The translations under genes were made by a program, and so were the position numbers. A model generated the notes under the pieces. It searched no databases and was not told the origin of the DNA. It saw only the letters and a program-made list of their open reading frames with translations. Of a DNA stretch of 64,000 nucleotides, positions 34,925 to 47,460 are shown one piece after another. The DNA is taken from positions 38,877,948-38,941,947 of the forward strand of contig OX638370.1 of the NCBI GenBank assembly GCA_951812925.1, given 5' to 3'. Source of the stretch: Calliopum simillimum. Lineage: Eukaryota > Arthropoda > Insecta > Diptera > Lauxaniidae. Position 1 is the first letter of the stretch. The number at the start of each line of letters is the position of its first letter.

Positions 34925-35262
34925 GTGTCCCATAACTTACGCAAGATTTGAACTAGATAGAAAATACTTTTTTTAAAGAGTTTGAATTTGAAAATTGCTG
35001 AAACATAAAGATCATAAGAAAAGCTTATGAACAAAATACACATCTGGTATTCGACCTCCATGATTTAGCTGGCGAACTATCTTACAAAAATTTTGTATGA
35101 CCATTTTGTAAAAATGTGGCTGAGTAGCGTTGATGCAACGTTGAATTTTTTTTTCGTATTTTTACTTACCTTAGACTCTGTCAAACTATTTCCTTTTTTG
35201 GTTGATTACACTTAAGCCTTCAAATGGTATCAATTTTAAGTCTTGCGTGAATTATGGGACAC
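34925..35262. mobile_element. 338-bp MITE-like element
   Basis: The left end GTGTCCCATAACTTACGCAAGA and right end TCTTGCGTGAATTATGGGACAC are inverted repeats of 22 bases with two mismatches. No coding content; target duplication not evident. Confidence 0.75.
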
Positions 35263-36424
35263 TCTCTAAGAGAATTAAAAGTGTGCTCATTTGAACAGAA
35301 AGAGAAGAAAATGCGACTACTCGACTTTTTGTCAATTTTTTGTGACTTTCGATTATTTCAATAGTTTTCAATACTTTCGACTTTTTTGCCATTTTCGATG
35401 CAGCACTTTTCTTTTCGATTTTCATCGTATTTAGCAATATTATAATTTTTCGATACTTTTCTTTTCTTTGCTTTTGTCTTGATACACTCGATATATATTA
35501 AAATTTCAATACCTTTTCAAGTTTTGTTATATTTTGTAATGTTATCTTTTTTTTGGTTCCTTTTTTGCCGAAATATTTTGAATTTCTATAGTTTCGTTAA
35601 TTTTCATGTGATCGTTTCAGAACGAATGACTCTCAAGAGTTTATTTCTGAACAAGCCTGTTAGTCATTTTTTTATTTATGATTAAGTAGAGTATTTTATT
35701 TAATCGTAACACATTTTTCATAAGAGATATTTAAAACTTTTTAAGAATTTCAATAGAATGCAGCTATTAAGACGAAATGCAATAAATTTTATTTAACATA
35801 TTTTATAGACTTGGGGAATTTTAAAATTTATTTTTATAAGAACATGGATTTTATGAATAAAATTTTCCACTAAGTTTTTTTTTTAAGAAAACTGTATCAT
35901 TTACTCATCACTGATTGAAATATCGTTAAAGTAGGAAGAAAATCGCATTTACTTCGAATAGATAGGATTTTATGATTTATCTACAGAAAAATAATCCCAA
36001 AAATTTTATACACAAACATTGCTTAAAAAAATTTTTTGATCTACTTGTTCTAAATATTTTAGTTGAAGTTTCTTCCTTATCAAATAAACGACATTAGAAA
36101 ATAAAAATCCAATGCTCAAGACACTTTTATTCTATTCAGAATGGACATAATGACGGGATTTCTGAAAACGTGTAAAAGCCTTGAAAACCTCGTTAGCTCG
36201 TAAATGTTGTCAAAATCAATACGAAATTTGACAGTTTGACAGTTTTTTTTTTCAGGAATCGCCTTAATCTTGAAACTTAAAGAAAAACTCTTTAATTTAC
36301 TTTTCTATTTAGTTTCAGTGTATAATCCTGTTAAAATGTCTTAATTTTAAAGTGCTCTATGCACTGGCCTATTGACATTGCGTCTTTGAATCTTCCTCTT
36401 GATAAGAGGTCAGTTGTATCTCTA
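35263..36424. other. No gene recognised
   Basis: AT-rich sequence with long T/A runs; no supportable feature. Confidence 0.45.
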
Positions 36425-37085
36425 AAATCTATCATCTTTAGGGTATTCGGGATTTTATTGATTCCGGGATTTGCGAGATTTTGAAACGCAATCCCGGGAC
36501 TTAATCGTTTTTTGAATGGATCAAAAAAATAAAAGTTCTTAATAAAAATGAATTTTTTTAAAACAATGAGCGTTTAAGCGCGCTCAAAATTTCGTCTCTC
36601 AATCTTGACATATGTATGGTAACATGTATACAAATGAAGAACAGCATCTTTCGATCTCAATCTCTTCCATTACAAAATAAGTCCGCAACCTTTATTTAAA
36701 CTTTAGACATGGTATAAGTTTTTGTGTTCGTACTTTGGGTAAAATTTGCTCAAGCTTTTTGCAACTTTTCTTTAGAATTATTTGGTTCTTCTGTAACTTG
36801 TTTATACACGTATTGTTGATATTTTCGTCACTCTAAGGATAAGACTTTTCCTGTAATAATCTAGACAAAAAGATTTCCAATCCATTCAAAATTGCGCTAA
36901 GGTGCTTGACAAAATGAATAACTTGTTTTGTAAATATAATTTGAGTCTACTACAAAAGCATAAAATTGGCAAAATTTGTTCATTTAAAAATCCCGAAAAT
37001 CCCGGGATCCATCGCGAATAACTCCAGGATTTTCTGGACGAAAAAAAAAAAAGCAAAATCCCGATATCGCATAATGAAATTTCTA
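36425..37085. repeat. Repeat with CGGGATTTT ends and CCCGGGA cores, possible TIR element
   Basis: TATTCGGGATTTT (36442) and AAAATCCCGATATCG (37056) are inverted near the outer ends. Inner blocks CCGGGATTTGCG and AATCCCGGGAC at the left recur as AATCCCGGGATCC near 36995-37010. No coding content; boundaries uncertain. Confidence 0.45.
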
Positions 37086-40000
37086 GTTATGGCACCCGGT
37101 TAAGAGTAAAATCAACTCGAGAAAACAGTGTTCTAACTGCTATTTTGGTTACAAAGATAGCCCTGTTAGTGTACGTACAGTGTACATTGAATCCACATCA
37201 CTCTGAAGTGCCTTATCATATATTTGTTATGAGGTTCCACGCCGCATAGTGATATTTTGGCGAAAATATATTTATTTTTTAACCACTAAAATTCAAATAA
37301 ATTTTATAGAGGAATGTTTCCCTTAGTAGGTGACATTAGTATTTTTTCTAAAAAGTCATATTTTTACTTCGAAAAAATGAATCAAAATCACTTAAAGGTC
37401 GTTTGTGTGAAAACTTTTTTGTGGTGTATTTAAATATAAAAATACTTAATTTTTGTTACAGACATTTTTAGTAAATTCTTTATTGAAATGTAGTATTTTG
37501 TTATTAATTTAAAGAAAAAATTATTTAGCTTACATAAATGGTTTAAATGATATACACAAATTAAAATGGCTCCACGAAATATAGCGTTAGCCATTTTCCT
37601 TGGAATATGGGCTTGGGCTTGGGCTGGCTACGTCTTTTAGCTATAAAAAAGATACTTGTGAAAATCTACTCTTTCAATTTACGTCAAAAAATTTTACTCA
37701 TATTTGCGCTGATAGAAAAACTCATATAATTTCTGAAAAAGATCATGCGAGTTTGCAATGTGTGTAATTTTATATGGAAATAATGTGTTGCATACATTTA
37801 TGGTTAAGAAATATGTAAGGCGTGAATTTTTAGAATTTTAAAGGAGGAAGGTGTGTGCGCTAATGTATCACGGCCAATTTTTGGAATTTTTCTTAACTAG
37901 CTATAACTCATTAATCATGCCAAATTTCACTGTTATTTGATTCTATTTAGTTTTTGCACAATATGTAGCAGTTTTGGCCAAAGTTTGTGTATTTTATATA
38001 TGAAGCAAAACACTCGCCCATGAAAAATGACTTAAAACGTCAACTTCCACACCCTTTATTTTAACAACAAATAGTACTAGGACCTCCCGGATTGTTGTTC
38101 TTGCACACCGGATCTACCATATTGCCAAATTTGAGCGAAACCGGAGACAAAAAATTTTCAGCTGGTACGCTTGCGTGTTTTGCTTCATATATAGAGCAGT
38201 TCAGATATACTGAAAAACGGACGGTCAAATCGATACAAGAAGATACATACTTATACAAATGTAGTTGCCACGCCTTCTTTCATGCATTACAAATGGTAGA
38301 TCAAAGTGAATGGAACCGGCATGTGGAGCTTTAAATTATAAACAGTTCTAAGAAATTTTTCTCAATTATAATAAAAATAATCGGCTTAAATCAAAAAGTG
38401 AACAAAAGCATAGAAAACTTTGCATAAAATACAATGTAGCATTATGCCTAATACTATTAAAATCGCTAAGCAACCAACCAATCATTAAAAGTTACTCATA
38501 CGACGCATTGTATGAAATTAAAGAAAAAATAAAAACTTACAAAACTTTGCAACATTTTTAAAGCGGATTAAAAAGAAAAATGAGCATATTCATATGCACA
38601 AAAAATAATAAATAAAATTTAATTATGAAAAAATTGAAAAACAAGAAAATAATTAATTTTCAAGAAAAAAGACACACACCTTCCCCACACACACCATACC
38701 GCTAATGACGAACACACGCAATGCGCTGTACGTCTTGCTTTGACAGTAAATAAATTAATCATCAGATTGGCAATATGCCAGACACAGTAATAAGCAATGA
38801 AAGGAAAATGAAAAGAAAAAGAAAAAATAGTGCTCTTTTTTTGTGGCAAAAAGAAGAAAAATTTGAAAAAAAGCAACAAAAAGTAGCATCAACAAAATTA
38901 ATTCAATAGCAGGCATCATCATCATTTTAATGCAATGCAACATAAAATGTTGCCAAGGCCTAATGTTGCTGCTGCTGACTATAAAGAAATGGCGCGTTAA
39001 TTAAAAGCAACGTAGTGCTTTGATATGCGGTTGCTATTAAAAATATATATATTTAATAATGCAAAAAAAATGCGAAATTTTTTTAAAATAAAAAGTTTTT
39101 TTCTCTTTTTTGTGCTTTGTTAAATATTTAAAATTTGCTGCGCCACAAGTTGACACAGTTTCTTTAAAAAAAAAGTTAACAAAAAGTTTTGTTTTTGCTG
39201 TTTTTGATTGATGATGAAAGTTGCAAATTCAAAATTTCATAAATTTGACTTTTTTTTAACAAAAAATTTAAAAATCACTTTAGCAATTTTAATGGGTTTT
39301 AAATTTATTGCATTCTTTAATACCTGCATTTAAAAAAAAATAAGCCATTATAAAGAAAAATTGTCTATAGAATTAAAATTTAAGTCACATCAAAAGTGTT
39401 TTCAGTATTTTTTTAAAGAAATTGTTTATCGGTGAAATTCCCGCAAAACAGCAAAATTATGCGATGATTTAGTTTAATGTAGTTTTAAAATGTTAAGGAA
39501 AAGATAAGCAGCCATAGATTTTGTTATTCATAAATAAATTTTTGCGGTCAAAACTTTTGAAGCCACTGTTGAAAAGAACTTACGCCTTTAAGCCCAATCT
39601 TTACTGGTACCTGTTGCTTGAGACTCTCTTAAACGACCTACCATTTTCTGCTGCTCCAAAAAAAAGTTCAAATCCAGAATTAAAAGTAATCTTTCTAAAG
39701 TAATTATGATTTAAAAAGCTCGAATCCGATGTCCAAAATAATTTTCCTGTTATAGATTTGCAAGGGGGGACTGTTCGAAAAGTAGAACAATGGCGGTTGT
39801 GCACTATTCAGCTTATATATTGAATATGCATATTACGCGCAAATGCTTTTGGTTACTTGTTGACAATAGAATGAACTAACATCATGCCAATTTTTAGACA
39901 GCTGTCATGTTCCATCTGTCAGATAAGTCTATCTGAAGTTGGTAACAGTTCGAATCAGCCACCCTGTAGATATGATTAATTGCATGATTTCTCTATTCGT

Positions 40001-41429
40001 ATACGCTACAAACCTCTGTTTTGTGAGTTTTGAACAAATAATGTGTAAGCCAAAAAATGGGGTAGATTGGATGATATTAAGTGGAGTTTTTTCGAGGTCA
40101 AAGTTCAAGATAATGTGGGGATGATCGACAAATAGCCCTGTTGTCATCCTTACGCACATAAAATGTGAGATCAACACTCATTATTTTTGCCCCTTTAACA
40201 TTCATCCTGAAAATATCTTCTCCCTATCTCCTCTCCATAGGGAGGCAACCCTGCAAAAGAAAAATATTTTTATGAAATTTTTTTCCTCGCTTCCAAGGCT
40301 TCCAAAGTGCCCTTGGAGATTGAAGGAGAAGAACGCAAGACTAATCTGCATTTTAATAAGCCATGCCTTTATCTACAGGTGTCACTTGGTGTAAATTCCG
40401 TGTGAATCATTTAAGTGGCCTTCGAGATGATGCTATTTGATATTTTTTTTGTATGAAGGTCACCCTAAATATTCACCCTAAATAAAACTTATAAATATGT
40501 GCTCTAATTAAATCTTGTTTTTTCCCTAACCAACTTAGTATTGAGGCAAACAAAACCAAAAATAAATTTTTAAGAATTTTTGAGTTTTGGCCAGACTGTC
40601 GCACAGCTATAGATATTTATATCTACAGATTTTTATTCCACGAACCGCCACTATTCAACTTTTTGAACAGTAATTTTTCTGGGTCTGTCTATGCTTCCTG
40701 TTGGAAAAGTCATAAATTAAATTTTTTTTTTTTTGGATATTTTCGACCTTTATTTACAGTACCTTTCAATAAGAAATATTTATAATTATGTGTCATTTAA
40801 CCCATCAAAAATAAGTCTGCTCATAAGGTATTTTCTAACCACCACCAAGCAGGGGAAGGGGGTTGACCGAAATCATATTTTTCTGAAAGCTAGTTTCAAG
40901 CAACACTTAAAGATCGACAAAGAAAAAAATCGTATGAAAATTACAAAATTTGCCGTTCGAAAATTTGATCAGCGGCAGAAAATGGGAATGTCTGCCCCTG
41001 GGAAAGCATTTCCTGGCATTGCATCAGAAGGGCTCCATTTTCTAAGGCATTTAATGCCATTTCTCTATTTGCCTACGTTGGGCCTCCGCTACACAGTAAA
41101 AATTTTGCTTTAATTTTAAAACCAAAAAGTATGTGTTCAGAACAATGCCAAAAAAAGCATTAATTTTAAACTATTTTGGAATAAATTTCATACTTTTTTG
41201 AAATAAGTTTCAAATTTTTTTGGAAAAATAAATCGGAATTTAATGCCAAAAAAGTTTTAAATCAGTACTAAAAGGAATCAAAAGTAAGAAAAGTAAACTA
41301 TAATTTTTTAATGTGTGTATTTGCTGTACTCGTAAGAAATGGGCGCTAAGTAGTGCTTCAGCAGTCCTTGCCTACATCTCTACTTTATTTTGTAGAATAG
41401 TGGAGGGTAAGAGAACTAAGAGGACTTGA
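37086..41429. other. No gene recognised
   Basis: AT-rich sequence without recognisable coding regions. Short frames near 38.1, 39.5, 40.0 and 40.7 kb resemble no known family. The stretch 37.85-38.3 kb resembles dispersed-repeat sequence only weakly. Confidence 0.45.
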
Positions 41430-42100
41430 AAATTGTACTGTTTTGGAACCTCTCTTTGGTTTCTGTCAGGACCAAAGGGCCTTGTTTCGAGACCCCCGCA
41501 AAAAAAGAAATAAAGTGGCTATGCAAAAAGAAGTTGCGGATGCGTTCTTTTAATGCCAAACGATTTCGTGACTACTCGCAGTTTGATAAGCATCAAGTTC
41601 TCTCTTCTTTAAGCTTAGTACGCTTTAAACGTTTGGTGCAATCAATATGTATGTGGGCCAACACAGTAACTTCCATCTTCGAGTCATCGCATTTCCGCTC
41701 TGAGCAGTCTGTGCGTTTTTTATAATATCCGTTATGGCGTCGACTTTGGATATATCAGTCCAAAAACCGTACCGTTCATTTGATAGATCACCCGAATGCT
41801 TTATTGCTTGCGATAATCGTGGTTTTATTGAACTTTCTAGGAGCTTGCCTGCTGTATCCAACGTATACAATGGACAATGTAAGAACTTCTTCTTCATATC
41901 AAACAGGTGCTGTACATAATTTTTGACTAGTGCCTAAGATTTTCCTTTTTTACAAGAAGGCGGTGCCAAGCCTCCAAATGGAATGTTTTAAGAATTTTTT
42001 GGAACTTCTCATGTGTGCAAAAGAAAGTTTGAACTTGTCGGATAGTGTTAACATACAAAATATATGGTTAACATGTCGTATGTGTAACATTTTGCTAAAG
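41430..42100 (-). mobile_element. Degenerate non-LTR retrotransposon, N-terminal RT region
   Basis: On the minus strand a frame at 41625-41897 reads YTLDTAGKLLESSIKPRL, then GDLSNERYGF and KVDAI, matching the RT blocks around LLDTAGKLLE and LSDRQYGFR of I/R1-type elements. Upstream (about 41950-42050) a broken frame has FLKHSIWRLGTAFL, like the preceding FPKQWK-type block. Downstream (about 41480-41510) AGVSKQGPLVL resembles the AGVPQGSVLGP block. Frameshifts and stops show it is dead. Confidence 0.6.
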
Positions 42101-43500
42101 TCAATTTTACTCAATCTAACACAATATTTCAAAATCATATTGCTTACTTCCGATGCCTCATAAAAGCCTTCTATTAGGGTCAATTAATTTACTTTTGAAT
42201 ATCCTAAAATAGAATAAAACCTTCATCATAGGCCGCTGAATATGACAGTTAAAGCAACAATAATAAAAATATGAAAATATGGATAAAAATAAAAATACAT
42301 TCCCAACACGATATACTTAAGTGTATGGGATTAATATGCACAAATTTTATTTTTATATTGCCATAGGTACTCATTAGAACCTTTATTGCTAGGTAGATTC
42401 TTATTTCAATTCAATTAAAAATAAAAGCCAAGGTAACGACGTTAACACAAACAGAAGCAAAACTCAAACAAGGTCAAATATGAGAGGGAGAGAGAAAAAA
42501 TAAAACCAAACGAAACAAACAATACAATACGAAAGAAGAAAAAAGTTGATAAAATCTCATTAAAATTCAAGGATTTTACATGTCGAACGACGACGATGAC
42601 ATGTCTTTAAATGCGCCTAAAAATATGTGACTAATTAGAACTGTTGGAATATGTAGAAGAAGGCTTTACTTTTACTTTGCAGCATGTAGGGGTTTTCATA
42701 CATACTCGTACATATACATAGTTTTTGTTGTTGTTGGCAGTTTCTTACTGCTATTGTTGTCATTGTTGTTGTTGTTCTTGTTGTCACTATTACTTTCTGT
42801 AGCATTGACATTTTCATACTCATCGTTACTAACTGTGTTGTTGTGCACTTTGTACATTCGTATGAATGCCCTTAGCAATTCATACATATGTTATTTACTA
42901 CATTTTCATTTCATTTTCCATTCCAATGAATTCGAAAGTTTTCATCATCTAATTTTTTGACATCGTGGCATACTTTTTAGTGTCATTCAACAAACATATT
43001 GTCAGTTAGTCTGATGGAATAAAGCGACAGTTAGACAAACAAGACAGTCAGTTGGGCGAAATACAGAGCTGACAGTCATTTATTTGGGGTTATTTACCAT
43101 GTTTTTATTGCTATGTTTCTTTCTTTGGTTTTTATGTGGGATAAGTAAAGCTTAGGGGTTGACCTTAAAAAAAAAACATTAACTTTGTTTAACCCTTTCG
43201 GTCTATCTTTTTTGTTTTTTTATTACTTATGGTCATATAATGCCTAAGCAATCAAAAGTTTTCAAGACAAATCGATGAAATTGTATGGCAATGATGTCAA
43301 AAAAATTTACAGGGAGTTGTCTTCGGGGAAAATCGGCTAATAGACACGCCTACTCAATAAATTAAATCTACATGGCTCCACAGAGCCACTTAAAGCTGCA
43401 TAAGTAAAATGAACATTTTTAATGAAAACCATTTTGTTTTTCTTTTTTAGAATGTCTCAAAAGGGCAAAGTTCTTCTATAAATATTCCTCAAAAAGTCGT
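42101..43500. other. No gene recognised; imperfect (TTG)n tract
   Basis: A low-complexity GTTGTTGTT/GTTGTCATT tract spans 42724-42785 and gives spurious Leu- or Asn-rich frames on both strands. No gene supported. Confidence 0.5.
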
Positions 43501-44230
43501 ACTAGAATTGCCTAGTGCTCAAAATTCGACCACAAATGTATTAAATAATTTTGGTACTTTCTGGACAGTTTTAGTAATTTTTTTGCTATTGAGTACGAAA
43601 TAGAAGAGATCATTTATCATCCCTGGTATAATTCATGCGAATTATAAACAAAACAAAAGTTATGAAGTCAGTGATATGCTTTTTGTCTTGCTCTTTGTTC
43701 TTCATCCTTTTTTCAGCTCTGTTTGACAGTGTATTTTGTTATTGTTAGTATTAACAAATTTGTATTTACTTTTACCTCGCTTAAAGTCAAAATATTTAAA
43801 TATTTTCAACGTTGTACACAATTACACACAAATATCTTTTTATTGGTGTATAATTTAAAGTCATACCCCATTTCTAACATAGTAAAAAAAGATGGACAAG
43901 TTTTTGTCTTGCGTATTAATATATACTAGAATCGTCCAGTGGTCAAAATTCGACCACAAATGTATTAAATAATTTTGGTACTTTTTGCACACATTAACTA
44001 CATTTGTTTTTACTATCTGGTACGAAAGAGAAAAACTCATTTATCAACCCTGGTATAATTCAATCGAAATATAAACAAAACAAAAAACATGAAGTCCGTG
44101 CTATGCCTTTTGTCGTTCTCTTTGTGCTTTATCCTTTTTTCAGCTCTGTGTGACCGTGTATTTTGTTGTTGTTAATATTGAAAAAATTGTATTTAATTTT
44201 ACCTGGCTTAAAATCTGAATGTACATAACT
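43501..44230. repeat. Two-copy tandem repeat, 424-bp period
   Basis: ACTAGAATTGCC...CAAAATTCGACCACAAATG starts at 43501 and recurs at 43925. Both copies run through AATAATTTTGGTACTTT, CCTGGTATAATTCA, AAACAAAACAAAA and TTTTTTCAGCTCTGT, ending in TTTTACCT(C/G)GCTTAAA. The second copy is shortened before the palindromes. Confidence 0.87.
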
Positions 44231-44474
44231 ACATAACTTAATGTAGGATCAAGCATCGAACAATATTTTAGAGCATCTTAACCCATTATAACGCGTTTTT
44301 AAGGGTCTTTTCGATCCCTTTTTCCGAAAACTTGTTTATAATGGGTTAAGATGTTCTAAAATATTGTTCCATGCTTGATTCTACATTAAGTTATGTGAAC
44401 ATCTTAACCCATTATATCCCGTTTTTAAGGGTCTTTTTGACCCATTTTTCAAAAACATGTTTATAATGGGTTAA
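44231..44474. repeat. Palindrome pair built on TTAACCCATTATA
   Basis: The first inverted repeat has ~61-base arms (44231-44292 and 44336-44396), sharing ACATAACTTAATGTAG, CAATATTTTAGA and CATCTTAACCCATTATAA with their complements. A second, smaller one follows (44404-44416 with 44462-44474). Both loops share CGTTTTTAAGGGTCTTTT, so the second is a partial copy of the first. No coding content. Confidence 0.85.
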
Positions 44475-46780
44475 AAAAATTTCCAAAAATATTTTAAAAA
44501 AATTTTACTAAGGGGATCCGAAAAAAAACCGTTCGGACGTTGAGAACCGTCGTTGACTAAATATTTACGCCCGATTTCGTGATATTTTTTGATAATAATA
44601 ATCAAAAATTCGTTTTTCATGAATGAAAATAATATTGTAGTGCAAAAAAAAATGGTACCACTGGATTTGTCAGGAAAAATCCTAACAAAATATATACTTC
44701 AAATCTTTCTAAGATTTTTTCTGTTCAATTGTGGAGTGCTCAAACAGGGGATTTGGAAAAATTTCGACTTTTTTGAGCTGAAAAGATCACTTAACGCCAA
44801 AAATGAACGTCTAATCGGAAAACTAATGATGCCATTCGATTTTACGGGAAAAAATACATAAGAATCCATGTCTTGAATTTCAGTTTTCGACCTACTAGGA
44901 AGCTGAGAATTGATTCACTTCGGACCTATGAGCATGCATTTTTAAACCACGTTTTTCAACCTTCAAAAATATATCGACACCCCTTGCCGTCATCTCTCGG
45001 AGCTAGGATGGCGGCAATCTTCATGTCGATAGTTAAACTTTACAATTCTGCCGGTTGCGCGACAAATTTTAAACTTTCGTCCAAAACGCACCGGTCTACT
45101 CTACATACAGGTTACAGCATTCACATTTCCTCCTAAGTTCCACTCTATTGCTCAAATATACACAGCGGAGATATACCTATTACATAAGATATAGTTACAA
45201 GTTTCTACCAAACATAAAGACAAATAATACGTGCATATAAATATATACATACATACGTTTTAATGCGTCATTTATGATATGTGCGTGCGTGCAGATCTAA
45301 TTTTTCTGACACTCAATATATTGGTCACTAACCAACGATAAAATGTGCACTGAACACTAAACACCCACCCATACATATGATCATTTCTTGGTCCTTTCTG
45401 AGCATCAGCAGTCAGTCGTCCATCGTAAACACTTGAATCCTGATGGATTGATAAGAGCGCTGTGAATATGTCTTGCAATGAACTTGACAATAATCCTTTT
45501 ATCTTACATGAAATATTTATTATTTCTACGACAGATAACACACTTTAATGTAAACTAAAACAAATATATACATTTGACAGCAAAACACTAGGAATTGCTG
45601 GAAGATAGTACAACCAACACAAAAATTGGAAGAAGCATTAGATGGATGATTTTCATATGATTCCTTTTAACGAGTTCCTACTGTACATTGTGCGCCTTTG
45701 CTTAAGTGGCATACATTCTTTGTTGTCCTTTCACGCTTGTGCTTCGTCCAAAAATTTTTGTTTGAATATCTGCCACAAAACGGAGGGAGAGTGCAGTGTG
45801 TCGAACGAATTAATGTGAAGGGGGCGCTGCCTGTAGAGCAAGACAAATATGGTTTGTTAATCTTGGCTAAGAAATTTTATGTTAATAACCCTAGTCCTTT
45901 GGAAGTAAAAGAAAATTTTCTTGTCGAAAATTTTAAGCTTGACAAATTTGACTGCTGGCTTATGTCCGTATGTATGTATGTATGTTAGCAATGTGGGCAG
46001 CTGCTAATGCAAGAAAGTTATGTACATAAACATACATACATATGTAAGAATATACGAAAATTATGGGGTGCTATAAATTAGCAGTCTTCCTCCAAACATT
46101 GCATCTTTTGTGCAGGATGGTGGTATGTACGATATCTAGAATTTGCTTCAAGTGTTGTGTAGTCCTTGGAGGCAGCTAACAACAAGTGAAAGCGTTAATT
46201 AGTCCTAAGACATTGTCGCTCTTGTAGTGAAAAGAAACTGCGCTAAAGAAAGTTGATGTTGATGGATCGCTAAACAAATAAGAGATAAGGCTTGAGAAAG
46301 TACAGGAAGTTGTTAAACTTGTTTTTTAATAAACATTTTAAAATAACTGCTGAAATTTAAGCACTTTTGGTCTAGAGCCAAAGACTCTCTTTCATTTAGG
46401 TATTGAAAATGCAAATATATTTTTCAATCAAAAAAAAACGTTGGCAAACTTGAAATTTTTTAAGAAAATTCAATGAATCGCAATCTTTTCTTACTTCTGC
46501 AGTTTCAAATCTAAGAAACCAAATTTGAGTTTGAAATATCTACTATGGCATTATAATATAACATGTTTTCGCATATCTACCATGAAAATGTTTGATGCCT
46601 CCACATATTTATTTTATATTGACTATTAAATTTAAATTGATTTAATAAGACTTACATTGTATTTGAAATGTGTTCGAAAGCTGTCGAGGGAAAATATTGT
46701 CATTCCAGCGGCGACCGGTAGCGAGTAAAGGTGGTAAGCATAGTAGTTAGTGGTTAGTAGGTTGTCAGCCAAACATAGAA
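44475..46780. other. No gene recognised; (GTAT)n microsatellite
   Basis: Short frames at 44.6-45.1 and 45.7-46.0 kb resemble no known protein. A GTAT microsatellite lies at about 45967-45985. Confidence 0.45.
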
Positions 46781-46784
46781 CGCA

Positions 46785-47235
46785 TTTAGTTAGAACGGTA
46801 TTGAGCCAAGCCGATACTGAGAGTGTAGTAAACATAATAATAGGGGTATTTACTCAGATCGGTATTGAGCCAAGCCGATACTGTGGGAGAAGTAAACATA
46901 ATCATTAAGGGTATTTAGTAAGAATGGTATTGAGCCGATACTGTGAGAGTGAGAAATCATAGTAATTAGGGGCATTCAGATAGAACAATATTGAGCCAAG
47001 CCGATACTTTGAGAGTGAGAATTCATAGTAATTAGAGGTATTCAGGTAGAACGATATTCAGCCAAGCCGATGTTGTGAGAGTGGGAAATCATAGTAATTA
47101 AGGGTATTCAGTTAGAACGGTATTGAGCAAAGCCGATATTATGAGTTTGAGAAATCATAGTAATTAGAGACATTCAGTTAGAACGGTATTTAGTCAAGCC
47201 GATACGTGTGAGTGTGAAGCATATTAATTAGGCAG
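46785..47235. repeat. 66-bp minisatellite, seven copies
   Basis: The word GAGCCAAGCCGATACTG recurs with its CCGA core at 46811, 46875, 46935, 47001, 47067, 47133 and 47199, a period of 66 with small deletions in early copies. Each unit also has GTTAGAACGGTATT and AATCATAGTAATTAGRG. No coding content. Confidence 0.93.
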
Positions 47236-47460
47236 GACATTCGAACCAAATTGTAACGTGCACAAATATGTAAATAAGGTAACGTAATCTTAAGAAATTT
47301 GGTAATAAAAGAAATAAAAGAACGAAAATCGGTGTATATATTCAACTAAAGACCAGAAGAATTATATTTGCTAACCTTTCTCCGAACTAAAAGTATTTTG
47401 TGACGCAAACCTTGGCCACCGGCGAGCCAAGACCTCGGCCGTAGCAAAAGCAACGTCACA
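47236..47460. other. Possible LTR-derived segment next to the minisatellite
   Basis: After the minisatellite comes TTGTAACGTGCAC, two AATAAAAGAA-type signals and then a 60-base GC-rich block (47400-47459) with GTGACG at one end and CGTCAC at the other. Internal tandem repeats, a polyadenylation signal and an abrupt GC-rich block suggest an LTR and leader remnant, but no gag or pol sequence or second LTR is seen. Confidence 0.3.

Noticed and set aside
40733..41113. 126-residue frame
   Set aside because: No recognisable domain, homology block or promoter; cannot be supported.
42635..42960. Overlapping frames rich in Asn/Thr or Leu
   Set aside because: All derive from the imperfect TTG repeat.
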